Shown piece by piece: positions 55,153 to 62,614 of a stretch of 64,000 nucleotides of DNA; positions within the stretch are counted from its first letter, which is position 1; each line of letters opens with the position of its first letter. Made by a program: the position numbers and the translations under genes. The notes under the pieces are model-generated. The model was not told the origin of the DNA. It made no database searches and worked only from the letters and a program-made list of their open reading frames with translations. The DNA comes from Polyangium sp. 6x1 (GTDB taxonomy: Bacteria; Myxococcota_A; Polyangia; Polyangiales; Polyangiaceae). The DNA lies in the NCBI RefSeq assembly GCF_029946515.1, contig NZ_JARZHH010000007.1, positions 62,001-126,000 of the forward strand, read 5' to 3'.

Positions 55153-57239
55153 GACGAGGGCTCGAAGAAAAGCTTCACCGCCGCACCTTTGGGCAGCACC
55201 GTCCCCGCCGGCGGCTCGACCCGCGCGAGGCGTCCCGTGCCGAACGCCGTGGGCATGAGGCCCGCCGCCGTCGCCGCGCGGATCGCCTCGCGCACGGGTT
55301 GTCCGGTCAGATCCGGGACGCGCGTCTCGCCGCTCTTCATCGGCGCCGACGGCGTCACGACGCCCGCCGTGATCGGAGCCACGGCAGCGCGCGCCTCCGT
55401 GAGGACCTGGTACGTACTCGTCGCCGGATCCCCGACCTTCGCTCGATCCGAAACCTCGCTGAGCTTCATGGGCACACTGCCGCGAGGTGTGACACCGAGG
55501 TAACGCAGCGCCATCTCGCCGATGCGACGGAACACCGGCGCGGCGACCGAGCCGCCGCCGTAGGTGCCGCCGAGCGGCTCGTCGAGCACGACCGCGATGA
55601 CGAGCCGCGGCTTCTCCGCCGGGACAAACCCGACGAACGAGGCGACGTAGTGCGTGTCCGTATATCTCCCCGTCGCCGGGTCGATCTTCTGCGCGGTCCC
55701 GGTCTTCCCGGCGACGCGAAAGCCTGGAATCGCAGCCTCGACGCCCGTGCCTTCGCCCTCGGTGACGGCGACGAGCATCTCCGACATGAGCTTCGCGACC
55801 GACGCCGACACGGCCTCGCGCCGCACGCGCGGCTGCGTCTCCGTGAGCATCGTGCCCCCGCCGTCCGTCACGCGCTTGATCAGCACGGGCTCGAGCAGCT
55901 TGCCGCCGTTCGCGATCGCGGCCATCGCCATCGTGAGCTGCAGCGTCGTCACGCTGATGCCCTGACCGAACGAGGCCGCCGCCGTCTCGACCGAGACCCA
56001 GGGCCTCCCGCGCGGGCGCAAGACGCCCATGCTCTCGCCGGGGAACGGGATGCCCGTCGTGTCGCCGAAGCCGAACCGACGGACGCCCTCGTAGAGCCGC
56101 TGCTCGCCGAGACCGAGCGCGATCTTGGCGGTCCCGATGTTGGAGCTCAAACTGAGGATCTGCGTGACCGTCAGATACTTCGCGGGGTGCGTGTCGTGGA
56201 TGACGACGTTGTCGATCGCCATGTTCCCCTCCTCGCAGTAGATCGAGGCGGTGGGGTTCACGCTGCGCGCGGCGAGCGCCGTGCCGATCGAGAAGACCTT
56301 CATCGTCGAGCCGGGCTCGAAGCGATCGACGACGCAACGGTTCCTGCGGGCGTCGGGGTCGGCGGCCGAGTAGTCGTTCGGGTTGTAGCCAGGCGCGCTC
56401 GCCATCGCGAGGATCTCGCCGCTCGACGGATCCGCCACGACGACCGCGCCGCCCGTGGCCTCGTACGTCTTCATCGCGGCCTCGAGCTCGCGCTCGGCCG
56501 TGAACTGGATCCCCTTGTCGATCGTGAGGAAGACGTTGTGGCCCGCGAGCGCGGCCTCGTCCTCGATCCCCTCGGAGAAGATCAGGCGGCCCGAGCGATC
56601 ACGCAGGCCGCGCACCTCGGAGCTCTTGCCTCGCAGCTCGTGATCGAGCGCGAGCTCGAGGCCCTCGCGCCCCTCGCCGTCCGGCGAGACGAACCCGATG
56701 AGCGGGCCGCCGAGCTCGCGGTTCGGGTAAAACCGGTGGCCCTCGCCCTCGATCTGGAGCCCGCGCAGCGGGTAACGCTGGTTCTTCTCGCCGAGCCCGC
56801 GCACGGCCGCGACCTCGGCCTCCGAGACGCGGCGCTTCAGCCACACGAAGCGGCGGCGACGGCTGATCTTCTCGACGACCTCCTCCTGCGGGAGGTTCAA
56901 GGCCTGCGCGATGCGCTCGCCGTACTGCTGGATCCGCATCGGCAGGTAGCGATCCTCGATGCCGCGCAGGAGCTCGACCGCGTCGAGCGAGACGCTCGGC
57001 ACCTCGACGCTCTCCGCGAGCGGCGCGCCGTTGCGGTCGTAGATCGTGCCGCGCTTCGGCGTCACGTGCAGGCGCCGCTGCCTTTGCCGCTCGGCGAGGT
57101 CGTACCAGTCCGACCCGTCCTCGACCTGGATGCGGTGCGCGCCCGACACGATCACGCCGAGCCCGAGGCCCATCATCCCGCAGAGGATCCCCATGCGGAT
57201 GCGGATCCAGCGCGCGCGCTTGGGATCGAGGTTTTTCAA
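55149..57239 (-). CDS. ftsI: Septal penicillin-binding protein FtsI (PBP3) with PASTA domain
   Basis: 696 residues. A short cytoplasmic tail, one transmembrane helix (GILCGMMGLGLGVIVSGAH), a pedestal domain, and the transpeptidase with STMK at 311-314, SSN at 365-367 and KTG at 512-514. The last 65 residues are a PASTA domain (VPDLTGQPVREAIRAATAAG, then EPPAGTVLPKGAAVKLFF). PASTA is unusual for a Gram-negative FtsI and recalls SpoVD. It cross-links septal peptidoglycan. Confidence 0.95.
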   Translation of the reverse strand: MKNLDPKRARWIRIRMGILCGMMGLGLGVIVSGAHRIQVEDGSDWYDLAERQRQRRLHVTPKRGTIYDRNGAPLAESVEVPSVSLDAVELLRGIEDRYLPMRIQQYGERIAQALNLPQEEVVEKISRRRRFVWLKRRVSEAEVAAVRGLGEKNQRYPLRGLQIEGEGHRFYPNRELGGPLIGFVSPDGEGREGLELALDHELRGKSSEVRGLRDRSGRLIFSEGIEDEAALAGHNVFLTIDKGIQFTAERELEAAMKTYEATGGAVVVADPSSGEILAMASAPGYNPNDYSAADPDARRNRCVVDRFEPGSTMKVFSIGTALAARSVNPTASIYCEEGNMAIDNVVIHDTHPAKYLTVTQILSLSSNIGTAKIALGLGEQRLYEGVRRFGFGDTTGIPFPGESMGVLRPRGRPWVSVETAAASFGQGISVTTLQLTMAMAAIANGGKLLEPVLIKRVTDGGGTMLTETQPRVRREAVSASVAKLMSEMLVAVTEGEGTGVEAAIPGFRVAGKTGTAQKIDPATGRYTDTHYVASFVGFVPAEKPRLVIAVVLDEPLGGTYGGGSVAAPVFRRIGEMALRYLGVTPRGSVPMKLSEVSDRAKVGDPATSTYQVLTEARAAVAPITAGVVTPSAPMKSGETRVPDLTGQPVREAIRAATAAGLMPTAFGTGRLARVEPPAGTVLPKGAAVKLFFEPSS

Positions 57240-57625
57240 GGAGAACCTCCGGGCGCGGGCGCCGCCGATGCGGCGGAATCCGCGGCGGGCGCCGCCGGAT
57301 CGGCCGCAGGAGCCTCCTGCTCGTCCTGGATCTTCACGACCCAGCGCACCGGGACCACGCGCTCGGGCGGCGGCGGCGTCATCCCGAGCAGCGTCCGCGC
57401 GACCATCTCGACGCGCTGCGGGGTCTCGTAGCTCGCCGCTTCGAGCGAGAGCACGCGCTTCACCTCGCGCAGGCGCCCTTGCTCGGCGCGCGCGCGTCCG
57501 AGCTTGTAGCCGAGGTCCACGATCCTCCCGCGAAGGCCGAGGTGCACGACGAACGCCGCCACGCTCGCGACGACCGCGAGCGACCAGAGCGCGAGGAACG
57601 GCCGCTGCTTCATGCGCTCGTTCAT
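57236..57625 (-). CDS. ftsL: Cell division protein FtsL-like
   Basis: 129 residues. One transmembrane helix (LALWSLAVVASVAAFVVHLGL) and a coiled-coil periplasmic segment (LGYKLGRARAEQGRLREVKRVLSLE), followed by an Ala/Pro-rich tail. The small size, topology and place between rsmH and ftsI fit FtsL; sequence conservation in this family is low. It overlaps both neighbours by 4 bp. Confidence 0.85.
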   Translation of the reverse strand: MNERMKQRPFLALWSLAVVASVAAFVVHLGLRGRIVDLGYKLGRARAEQGRLREVKRVLSLEAASYETPQRVEMVARTLLGMTPPPPERVVPVRWVVKIQDEQEAPAADPAAPAADSAASAAPAPGGSP

Positions 57626-58581
57626 GCGAACACCTCGTCCCCCGCCAGCGCGACGCGCCGCGCCGCCCGGAGCTTCGCGCTCCTCGCGCGCGGGTTCTCC
57701 GCGACCTCCTCGTCCGACGCGACGAGCGGCTTCTTCCAGAGCTGCTCCCACACGGCCGCCTCGCGCAGCGCGTGCTTGACGATCCGATCCTCCAGCGAGT
57801 GGAACGAGATCACCGCCACGATGCCGCCGACCTTCAAGACACGCGTGGCCGCGCGGATCAGCGATTCGAGCTCGTCGAGCTCGCCGTTCACCGCGACGCG
57901 CAAGGCCTGGAACGTCCGCGTCGCCGGATCGACCCCGCCCACGCGCGACGGACCCACGGCACGCACCACGGCCCGACGCAGATCGAGCGTCGTCTTGAGC
58001 TCCCCGTTCGCGAGCGCTTGCTTGATGCAGCGCGCCACCCGGCGGGACCTTCGCTCCTCGCCGTAGTGGTAGATCACGTTCGCCAGCTCGTCGTCGTCGA
58101 GCCGCTCGATCAGCTCGAGCGCCGTCTCGCCCGTCGACGGATCCATCCGCATGTCGAGCGGCCCTTCGGCGCGGAAGCTCATGCCACGCGTCGCGTCATC
58201 GATCTGCATCGACGACACGCCCACGTCGGCGACGAGCCCGTCCACCGGCCCCACGCCGAGCTTCGCGAGGTGCTCCTCGACGTCCGAGAACCGCCCATGC
58301 ACGAGCGTCACCCGATCGCCGAACGGCGCGAGGCGCGCCTTCGCGAGCGCGAGGGCCGTCTCGTCGCGATCGAGCCCGATCAGCCGGCAGCCCGGGGCTT
58401 CTTCGAGGATCGCCTCGGCGTGACCGCCTGCGCCGAGGGTCGCGTCCACGTAGACGCCGCCGGCTTGGGGCGCGAGCGCTTGCACCACCTCGCGGCGGAG
58501 GACCGTCACGTGGGGCGCCTTTTGCGGTTCGGGGGGCGGGGGAGCCTTGTCTCGCATGGGCACGACGTTCACCACGTTCAT
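57622..58581 (-). CDS. rsmH: 16S rRNA m4C1402 methyltransferase RsmH (MraW)
   Basis: 319 residues. VYVDATLGAGGHAEAIL is the SAM loop, ADVGVSSMQIDDATRGMSF and VAVISFHSLEDRIVKHAL are diagnostic for RsmH. It methylates N4 of C1402. It overlaps mraZ by 4 bp. Confidence 0.95.
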   Translation of the reverse strand: MNVVNVVPMRDKAPPPPEPQKAPHVTVLRREVVQALAPQAGGVYVDATLGAGGHAEAILEEAPGCRLIGLDRDETALALAKARLAPFGDRVTLVHGRFSDVEEHLAKLGVGPVDGLVADVGVSSMQIDDATRGMSFRAEGPLDMRMDPSTGETALELIERLDDDELANVIYHYGEERRSRRVARCIKQALANGELKTTLDLRRAVVRAVGPSRVGGVDPATRTFQALRVAVNGELDELESLIRAATRVLKVGGIVAVISFHSLEDRIVKHALREAAVWEQLWKKPLVASDEEVAENPRARSAKLRAARRVALAGDEVFA

Positions 58582-59081
58582 AGGCGGAACTGCTCCGCGA
58601 TCGCGGCCTTGAAGCTCGCGAGCTCGGCTTCGCTCATCGTCTGGGCGGCCTTCCACCGCTCCTTCGACCAGAGCTCGGCCGTCGCGCCCATCCCGGCCCA
58701 CAGGACTTCCTTGTGCAGATCGGCGTGCTCGCGAAGCGAGGGCGGCACGAGGATCCGGCCTTGTTTGTCGAGCTCGCACTCGACGGCGGCCGACAGGTAC
58801 TTCCGGCGGAAGGCGACGACGTTCGGCTCGAACTGGGGGAGCGCCGCGATCTTGGCTTCGAGCTCCTCCCAGGCGCGCAGGGGGTAGCAGTGCAGGCAGG
58901 GGTCGAAGAGAGCGGGCGTCAGGATCAGACAGATGTTCGACGCTTGGGGCTCCGGGTCGCCTGACGGCGCCCTGCGCCCCAAACCCCCGTCCGCGGCCGC
59001 ATCGAGCACGTCGCGAAAGCGCGCGGGCAGGCTGGTCCGCCCTTTCGCGTCGATCGCGTGCTCGAAATGACCGCGAAACAT
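58578..59081 (-). CDS. mraZ: Transcriptional regulator MraZ
   Basis: 167 residues. Two SpoVT/AbrB-like halves: MFRGHFEHAIDAKGRTSLPARFRDVL, and later ECELDKQGRILVPPSLREHADL. Insertions between the halves (Gly/Pro-rich after residue 30) make it longer than the usual 143-150 residues. MraZ represses its own dcw promoter. The start at ATG 59081 is preferred to an in-frame GTG at 59090. Confidence 0.94.
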   Translation of the reverse strand: MFRGHFEHAIDAKGRTSLPARFRDVLDAAADGGLGRRAPSGDPEPQASNICLILTPALFDPCLHCYPLRAWEELEAKIAALPQFEPNVVAFRRKYLSAAVECELDKQGRILVPPSLREHADLHKEVLWAGMGATAELWSKERWKAAQTMSEAELASFKAAIAEQFRL

Positions 59082-59162
59082 GGTTGCCACCGAGTCGGCT
59101 CCGCTCGTGCCTGCCAGCCAGGCGCTTTCCCCGCGCCGGAGGGACCCGGCAGGTCATGGGCA

Positions 59163-59182
59163 TCTTTGCCACTTTTCCCCAC
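59163..59182 (-). promoter_or_regulatory. Probable MraZ operator
   Basis: On the minus strand GTGGGGAAAA is followed directly by GTGGCAAAGA, two direct repeats of GTGG at 10-bp spacing with A-rich tails. Known MraZ sites are such 10-bp-spaced (T)GGG/GTGG repeats. The site lies just after the predicted transcription start, a suitable place for repression. Confidence 0.5.
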
Positions 59183-59193
59183 GGGGCACCGCC

Positions 59194-59222
59194 ACGCTAC
59201 GGAGAGGGCCCTTGGGTGTCAA
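59194..59222 (-). promoter_or_regulatory. Predicted sigma70-type promoter of the dcw cluster
   Basis: On the minus strand TTGACA (59217-59222), exactly 17 bp, then TAGCGT (59194-59199). The start would be near 59187, giving a leader of about 105 nt before mraZ. Confidence 0.6.
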
Positions 59223-59644
59223 CAGTTTGCATTTTTTGTGGAGTTTGGCGGATCCCAAGGAAGGTGGGAATCCTCCCCTCTCCCACCTTTCCAGACCAAC
59301 CCCGACGGGACGAACGGGGCTGCCGGAGGCGCGATCCAGGCTGTGGTGGGAAGAGGTGGCGGGCTCTGGATCGACCACGGGGTGGTGGTTGGGCGATCCG
59401 GAACCGATGCACCTCTGCACGAGTGCGCAGGTAGACCGATAAAGATGGAAATGGCCAAAAAAGCGGCGCCGTTTGGCACGGTCGACCGCCGGACCTCACT
59501 CCCGGAGGAGGAAGAGGCCCTCTTCTCCCTCCCTCTTCGCAGAGCGGAGAGGGAGGGGCGGGGTGGGTGAGGTCTGGTGGGGAGGAGTGGGGGAGCGGGT
59601 AAGGAGTGGGGGACCGGGGGCCCGTCAGGCCGCGTCAGCCCGCG

Positions 59645-60043
59645 TCAGGCCGCCACGTTGTCGTGCACCCAGTCGATGATGCTCTTCAGCGGGGTCCCAG
59701 GGGTGAACACCCCCTTCACGCCCGCCTCCTTGAGCCGCGTGATGTCGTCATCCGGGATGATCCCGCCCCCGAACACCACGATGTCGTCCGCGCCGCGCGC
59801 CCGGAGCGCCTGGATCACCGCGGGGAACAGGGTGTTGTGGGCGCCGGACATGATCGACAGGCCCACCGCGTCCACGTCCTCCTGGACGGCCGCGCTGGCG
59901 ATCATGTCGGGCGTCTGGTGCAGGCCCGTGTAGATGACCTCGAACCCCGCGTCTCGCAGCGCGCGCGCGACGACCTTGGCGCCGCGGTCGTGCCCATCGA
60001 GGCCGGGCTTGGCGACGAGGATGCGGATCTTTCGTTCGGTCAT
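59645..60043 (-). CDS. B12-binding protein, methylmalonyl-CoA mutase C-terminal-domain type
   Basis: 132 residues consisting only of a cobalamin-binding Rossmann-like domain. [20 protein letters not shown] contains the D-x-H-x-x-G lower-ligand motif, followed by [14 protein letters not shown] and [12 protein letters not shown]. This is the stand-alone small subunit of a methylmalonyl-CoA-mutase-type enzyme; the catalytic partner is not in the window. ATG 60043 is the start. Confidence 0.9.
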   Translation of the reverse strand: MTERKIRILVAKPGLDGHDRGAKVVARALRDAGFEVIYTGLHQTPDMIASAAVQEDVDAVGLSIMSGAHNTLFPAVIQALRARGADDIVVFGGGIIPDDDITRLKEAGVKGVFTPGTPLKSIIDWVHDNVAA

Positions 60044-60078
60044 GGCGATTCGATACCGTCCTCTCCTCAGGAAATCAA

Positions 60079-60133
60079 AGGGGTTTCGGGGGTTCGGGGG
60101 CGTAGCTCGGTGTTTCCGAGCGTAGCCCCCGAG
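60079..60133. repeat. Dispersed palindromic element, copy 3
   Basis: A G-run then GGGGGCGTAGCTCGG, TGTTT loop, CCGAGCGTAGCCCCCGA. It is the clearest full palindrome of the family also found at 27942 and 33350. It lies between the B12-binding gene and the next gene. Confidence 0.7.
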
Positions 60134-60152
60134 CGTTACCAGGTGCCTGGCG

Positions 60153-61616
60153 CTACTGCGCGGCAAAAACGAACGGGATGTTCACCGGGGTCGAGCCCCC
60201 GGACGCCGGGAATTTCCACCCCTTGATGCGGCTCGCGATGCAGCTCGACAAGCCCGGATAGTCCTTCTCCGCCCCGCCCGCGCTCACCGTTTGCACGGCC
60301 CCCGACGGCGCGATCACGATCGACGCCGAGACGCGCGCCGACGAGCCGCCCATGCCCTTCGTCGCGTCGAGCGCAGGCTGCCAGCAGCGCCGCTTCACGA
60401 GAGGCCGGTTCGCCTCGACGACGGCGCTGATCTCGCCCGCGGAGAGCTGTCCCGCGCCGGCGGTCTGGGCGCCTGTCGAAGGGCCGGCCGTCGGACCGGC
60501 GACGCCCGGGCCCTGGAAGCCCGACATGTCGATGGAGGCGGCCGGCGTCCCCGTCTTGGCGGTGCTCGGCCAGGGGCCGCCGAGGGGCCGGTTCGAGGCG
60601 CCGGCCTTGGGGGCCTCGGCGGGGCCGTCGGCGGCGACGGAGGCCTCGGTCGTGGGCCCGGCCGAGGGTGGAGGCGCAGCCGCGGCGCTGGCAGAGGCGG
60701 TGACGTAGACGATCTGCGGCGCGGGCGGGGCCGGGCGCAGCAAGAGGAAGGCCGCGACCCCCCCGAAGACCGCGCCCGCGGCGATGAGCGCGAGGGCGGC
60801 GGGGTGGAGGGAGCCTTTTTTGCGACGACCGAGGAGGGCATCCTCGTCGATGTCGTCGATGTCGGGGGCGACGGTGCCGAGCGAGGTGGCCGGGGCGCGC
60901 GGGGCCGGGGCGGGCTCCGGGACGGGCGCGGGGGCCGGGCGGACGAGGGTCGCGGCCGCGTCGCTCGTCGTCGCCGGGCCAGGTGAGGCCTGCGGCGTGG
61001 GCGCGAAGGGGTCGCGCAGGGCGAAGGGGTCTTCGAGGACGTCGAGCGCGTCGGGGGCGGGCGCGGAAGCAGCGGCGGGCGCGGCCGCGGGAGCGTCATT
61101 TCCCGTGGGAAACGTCTTCGCGGGCGCCGCGGACCCGATTTTCTGGTGGAGAACGTCTTCGGGCGCGGCGAGAGCAGATTCCGCCGTGGGAAACGCGTCC
61201 GCGGGCGCCGCGAAGGCGTTTTCTACCTGCACGGGCGCCTCGTCGGCCGCCGCGAACGCGTTTTCTGTCGGCAAAACGGGTTCGGGCGCGCCGGGAACCG
61301 TTTCCTTCTGAAAAATCGGCTCTGCGGGCGCCGCGAAGGCGTTCCCCACCGGCAAAGGCGCCTTCGCGGTCGCCGCGGACGCGATTCCCACGCGCGGCGG
61401 CGCGATCGGGCGCGGCGCGACAGCGGGCTTCGGCGCGGAGGGACCGACAGCCGAGGCGCCGATCCCGGTGGGCCGGGGCGGGAGGCCCGCGGCGGGGCGC
61501 GGCGGGAGGCCCGCGGCCGGGCGCACGTCGTTCACGTGCCCGCAGGACGCGCACGTCACCCGGCCGGTCGCGCCGGTGCCGAGGGGGAATTTGCACTTGA
61601 GGCAGGTGGGGATCAT
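60153..61616 (-). CDS. AgmX/PglI C-terminal-domain protein with N-terminal zinc ribbon
   Basis: 487 residues. CLKC at 5-8 and CASC at 23-26 form a zinc ribbon. A long Ala/Pro region has six degenerate 14-residue repeats ([14 protein letters not shown] type, about 110-195). There is one transmembrane helix ([20 protein letters not shown]), and the C-terminus carries the AgmX/PglI-type TonB-like module ([45 protein letters not shown]). In myxobacteria such proteins contribute to gliding motility and energy-linked envelope machines; a precise role here is inferred. The start is ATG 61616. Confidence 0.8.
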   Translation of the reverse strand: MIPTCLKCKFPLGTGATGRVTCASCGHVNDVRPAAGLPPRPAAGLPPRPTGIGASAVGPSAPKPAVAPRPIAPPRVGIASAATAKAPLPVGNAFAAPAEPIFQKETVPGAPEPVLPTENAFAAADEAPVQVENAFAAPADAFPTAESALAAPEDVLHQKIGSAAPAKTFPTGNDAPAAAPAAASAPAPDALDVLEDPFALRDPFAPTPQASPGPATTSDAAATLVRPAPAPVPEPAPAPRAPATSLGTVAPDIDDIDEDALLGRRKKGSLHPAALALIAAGAVFGGVAAFLLLRPAPPAPQIVYVTASASAAAAPPPSAGPTTEASVAADGPAEAPKAGASNRPLGGPWPSTAKTGTPAASIDMSGFQGPGVAGPTAGPSTGAQTAGAGQLSAGEISAVVEANRPLVKRRCWQPALDATKGMGGSSARVSASIVIAPSGAVQTVSAGGAEKDYPGLSSCIASRIKGWKFPASGGSTPVNIPFVFAAQ

Positions 61617-61689
61617 CGCGACGCCGGACGCGGGAGTTTCGGAGTTTACTCGACTCGGTCGCGGGACGAAACTTCCGGGCGCTGCGTAG

Positions 61690-61753
61690 TCTCGCAAGTC
61701 GCGACGAAGCCAGGGCCCGCGCCCGGATCGACGAGTTGCGGCGCAAAGGCTAG
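61690..61753 (+). pseudogene. Remnant 3' end of a third tandem family copy
   Basis: In frame to TAG 61751 the reading is RDEARARARIDELRRKG, the end of the 140-residue family (compare SEAEARAWIDEQRRKG and DEAEARAWVEELRSREG). After the stop, the spacer AGAAATTCACGATG is identical to that between the two intact copies. The rest of the gene is gone, its place taken by the divergent AgmX/PglI gene. Confidence 0.75.
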
Positions 61754-61762
61754 AAATTCACG

Positions 61763-62182
61763 ATGACCCCGCAGAGCAATGGCTGGGAGCACATCGGTCC
61801 CCATCCGATCCGGTTCGAGGCCCCGGACATCGTCTTTTGCCGGCCCATCGGACGGCTCTCGGCCGCCGACGTGCGCGGCGTGCTGGACTTCAACACGACG
61901 ATCGCCAAGCGGCTCGGGCGCGGCACGTTCTATCTGGGGGATTCCTCGCGGATCACGGGGTACTCGATCGCCTCGTCGCTCCAGCTCTTTCAGGCGACCC
62001 CGGCGGAGTCCCTGCGGGGCACGGCCATCTTCGGCGAGAGCTTCCACCAGCGCGTGCAGAACAGCGCGGTCCTGCGAGGCATCCGGCTGCTCGCGCACCC
62101 GCTCAGCCGCCTCCCGATCGAGACGTTCCCCAGCGAAGCCGAAGCGCGCGCCTGGATCGACGAGCAGCGACGAAAAGGCTAG
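61763..62182 (+). CDS. Tandem-family protein, copy 1 (STAS/SpoIIAA-like, tentative)
   Basis: 139 residues. It shares WEHIGPHPIRFE, PPDIV or APDIV, a helix and the SEAEARAW ending with the next gene; the pair is a recent duplication. The alternating beta-alpha pattern is compatible with a small STAS/SpoIIAA-like domain, but this is by eye. There is no signal peptide. The function is unknown. Confidence 0.7.
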   Translation: MTPQSNGWEHIGPHPIRFEAPDIVFCRPIGRLSAADVRGVLDFNTTIAKRLGRGTFYLGDSSRITGYSIASSLQLFQATPAESLRGTAIFGESFHQRVQNSAVLRGIRLLAHPLSRLPIETFPSEAEARAWIDEQRRKG

Positions 62183-62191
62183 AAATTCACG

Positions 62192-62614
62192 ATGGATATC
62201 CCTCGCGATGGTTGGGAGCACATCGGCCCGCATCCCATCCGGTTCGAGCCCCCGGACATCGTCCTCTGCCAGCCCACCGGCGTCGTCACGGTCGAGGACC
62301 TGCGCGAGGGGGCGGCGTATCTCGAGAAGATCTCGAAGCAGCTCGGGCACGGCGTGTTCTACATGGCCGACCTGTCGAAGCTCACGCGGTATGCGCCCCA
62401 GATGGTGGTGCACAGCTTCAAGACGTTCCCCGTGAGCGTCCTGCGCGGCTCGGTGATGTTCGGCGCGAACCTCTACCATCGCGCGGTCGTCGACATGATC
62501 CTGCGCGCCGTGCGGCTGCTCCGGCTCGAGATCGGCCGCATCCCGATCGCGTCGCTCGCCGACGAAGCCGAAGCGCGCGCCTGGGTCGAGGAGCTGCGAA
62601 GCCGCGAGGGCTAG
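62192..62614 (+). CDS. Tandem-family protein, copy 2
   Basis: 140 residues, paralog of the gene 10 bp upstream, with the same start region (GWEHIGPHPIRFEPPDIVLC) and end (DEAEARAWVEELRSREG). The middle (VFYMADLSKLTRYAPQMVVH) has diverged. The two overlap in expression through the shared spacer. It converges on the next gene with a 4-bp overlap. Confidence 0.7.
   Translation: MDIPRDGWEHIGPHPIRFEPPDIVLCQPTGVVTVEDLREGAAYLEKISKQLGHGVFYMADLSKLTRYAPQMVVHSFKTFPVSVLRGSVMFGANLYHRAVVDMILRAVRLLRLEIGRIPIASLADEAEARAWVEELRSREG

Larger units (their letters stand above)
59082..59644. other. Regulatory region of the dcw cluster
   Basis: 563 bp with no gene. The half near mraZ holds the promoter and operator listed separately. 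The remainder (59223-59644) has an AT-rich patch, then an open but unconvincing GC-rich stretch toward the B12-binding gene; no further feature is seen. Confidence 0.6.
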
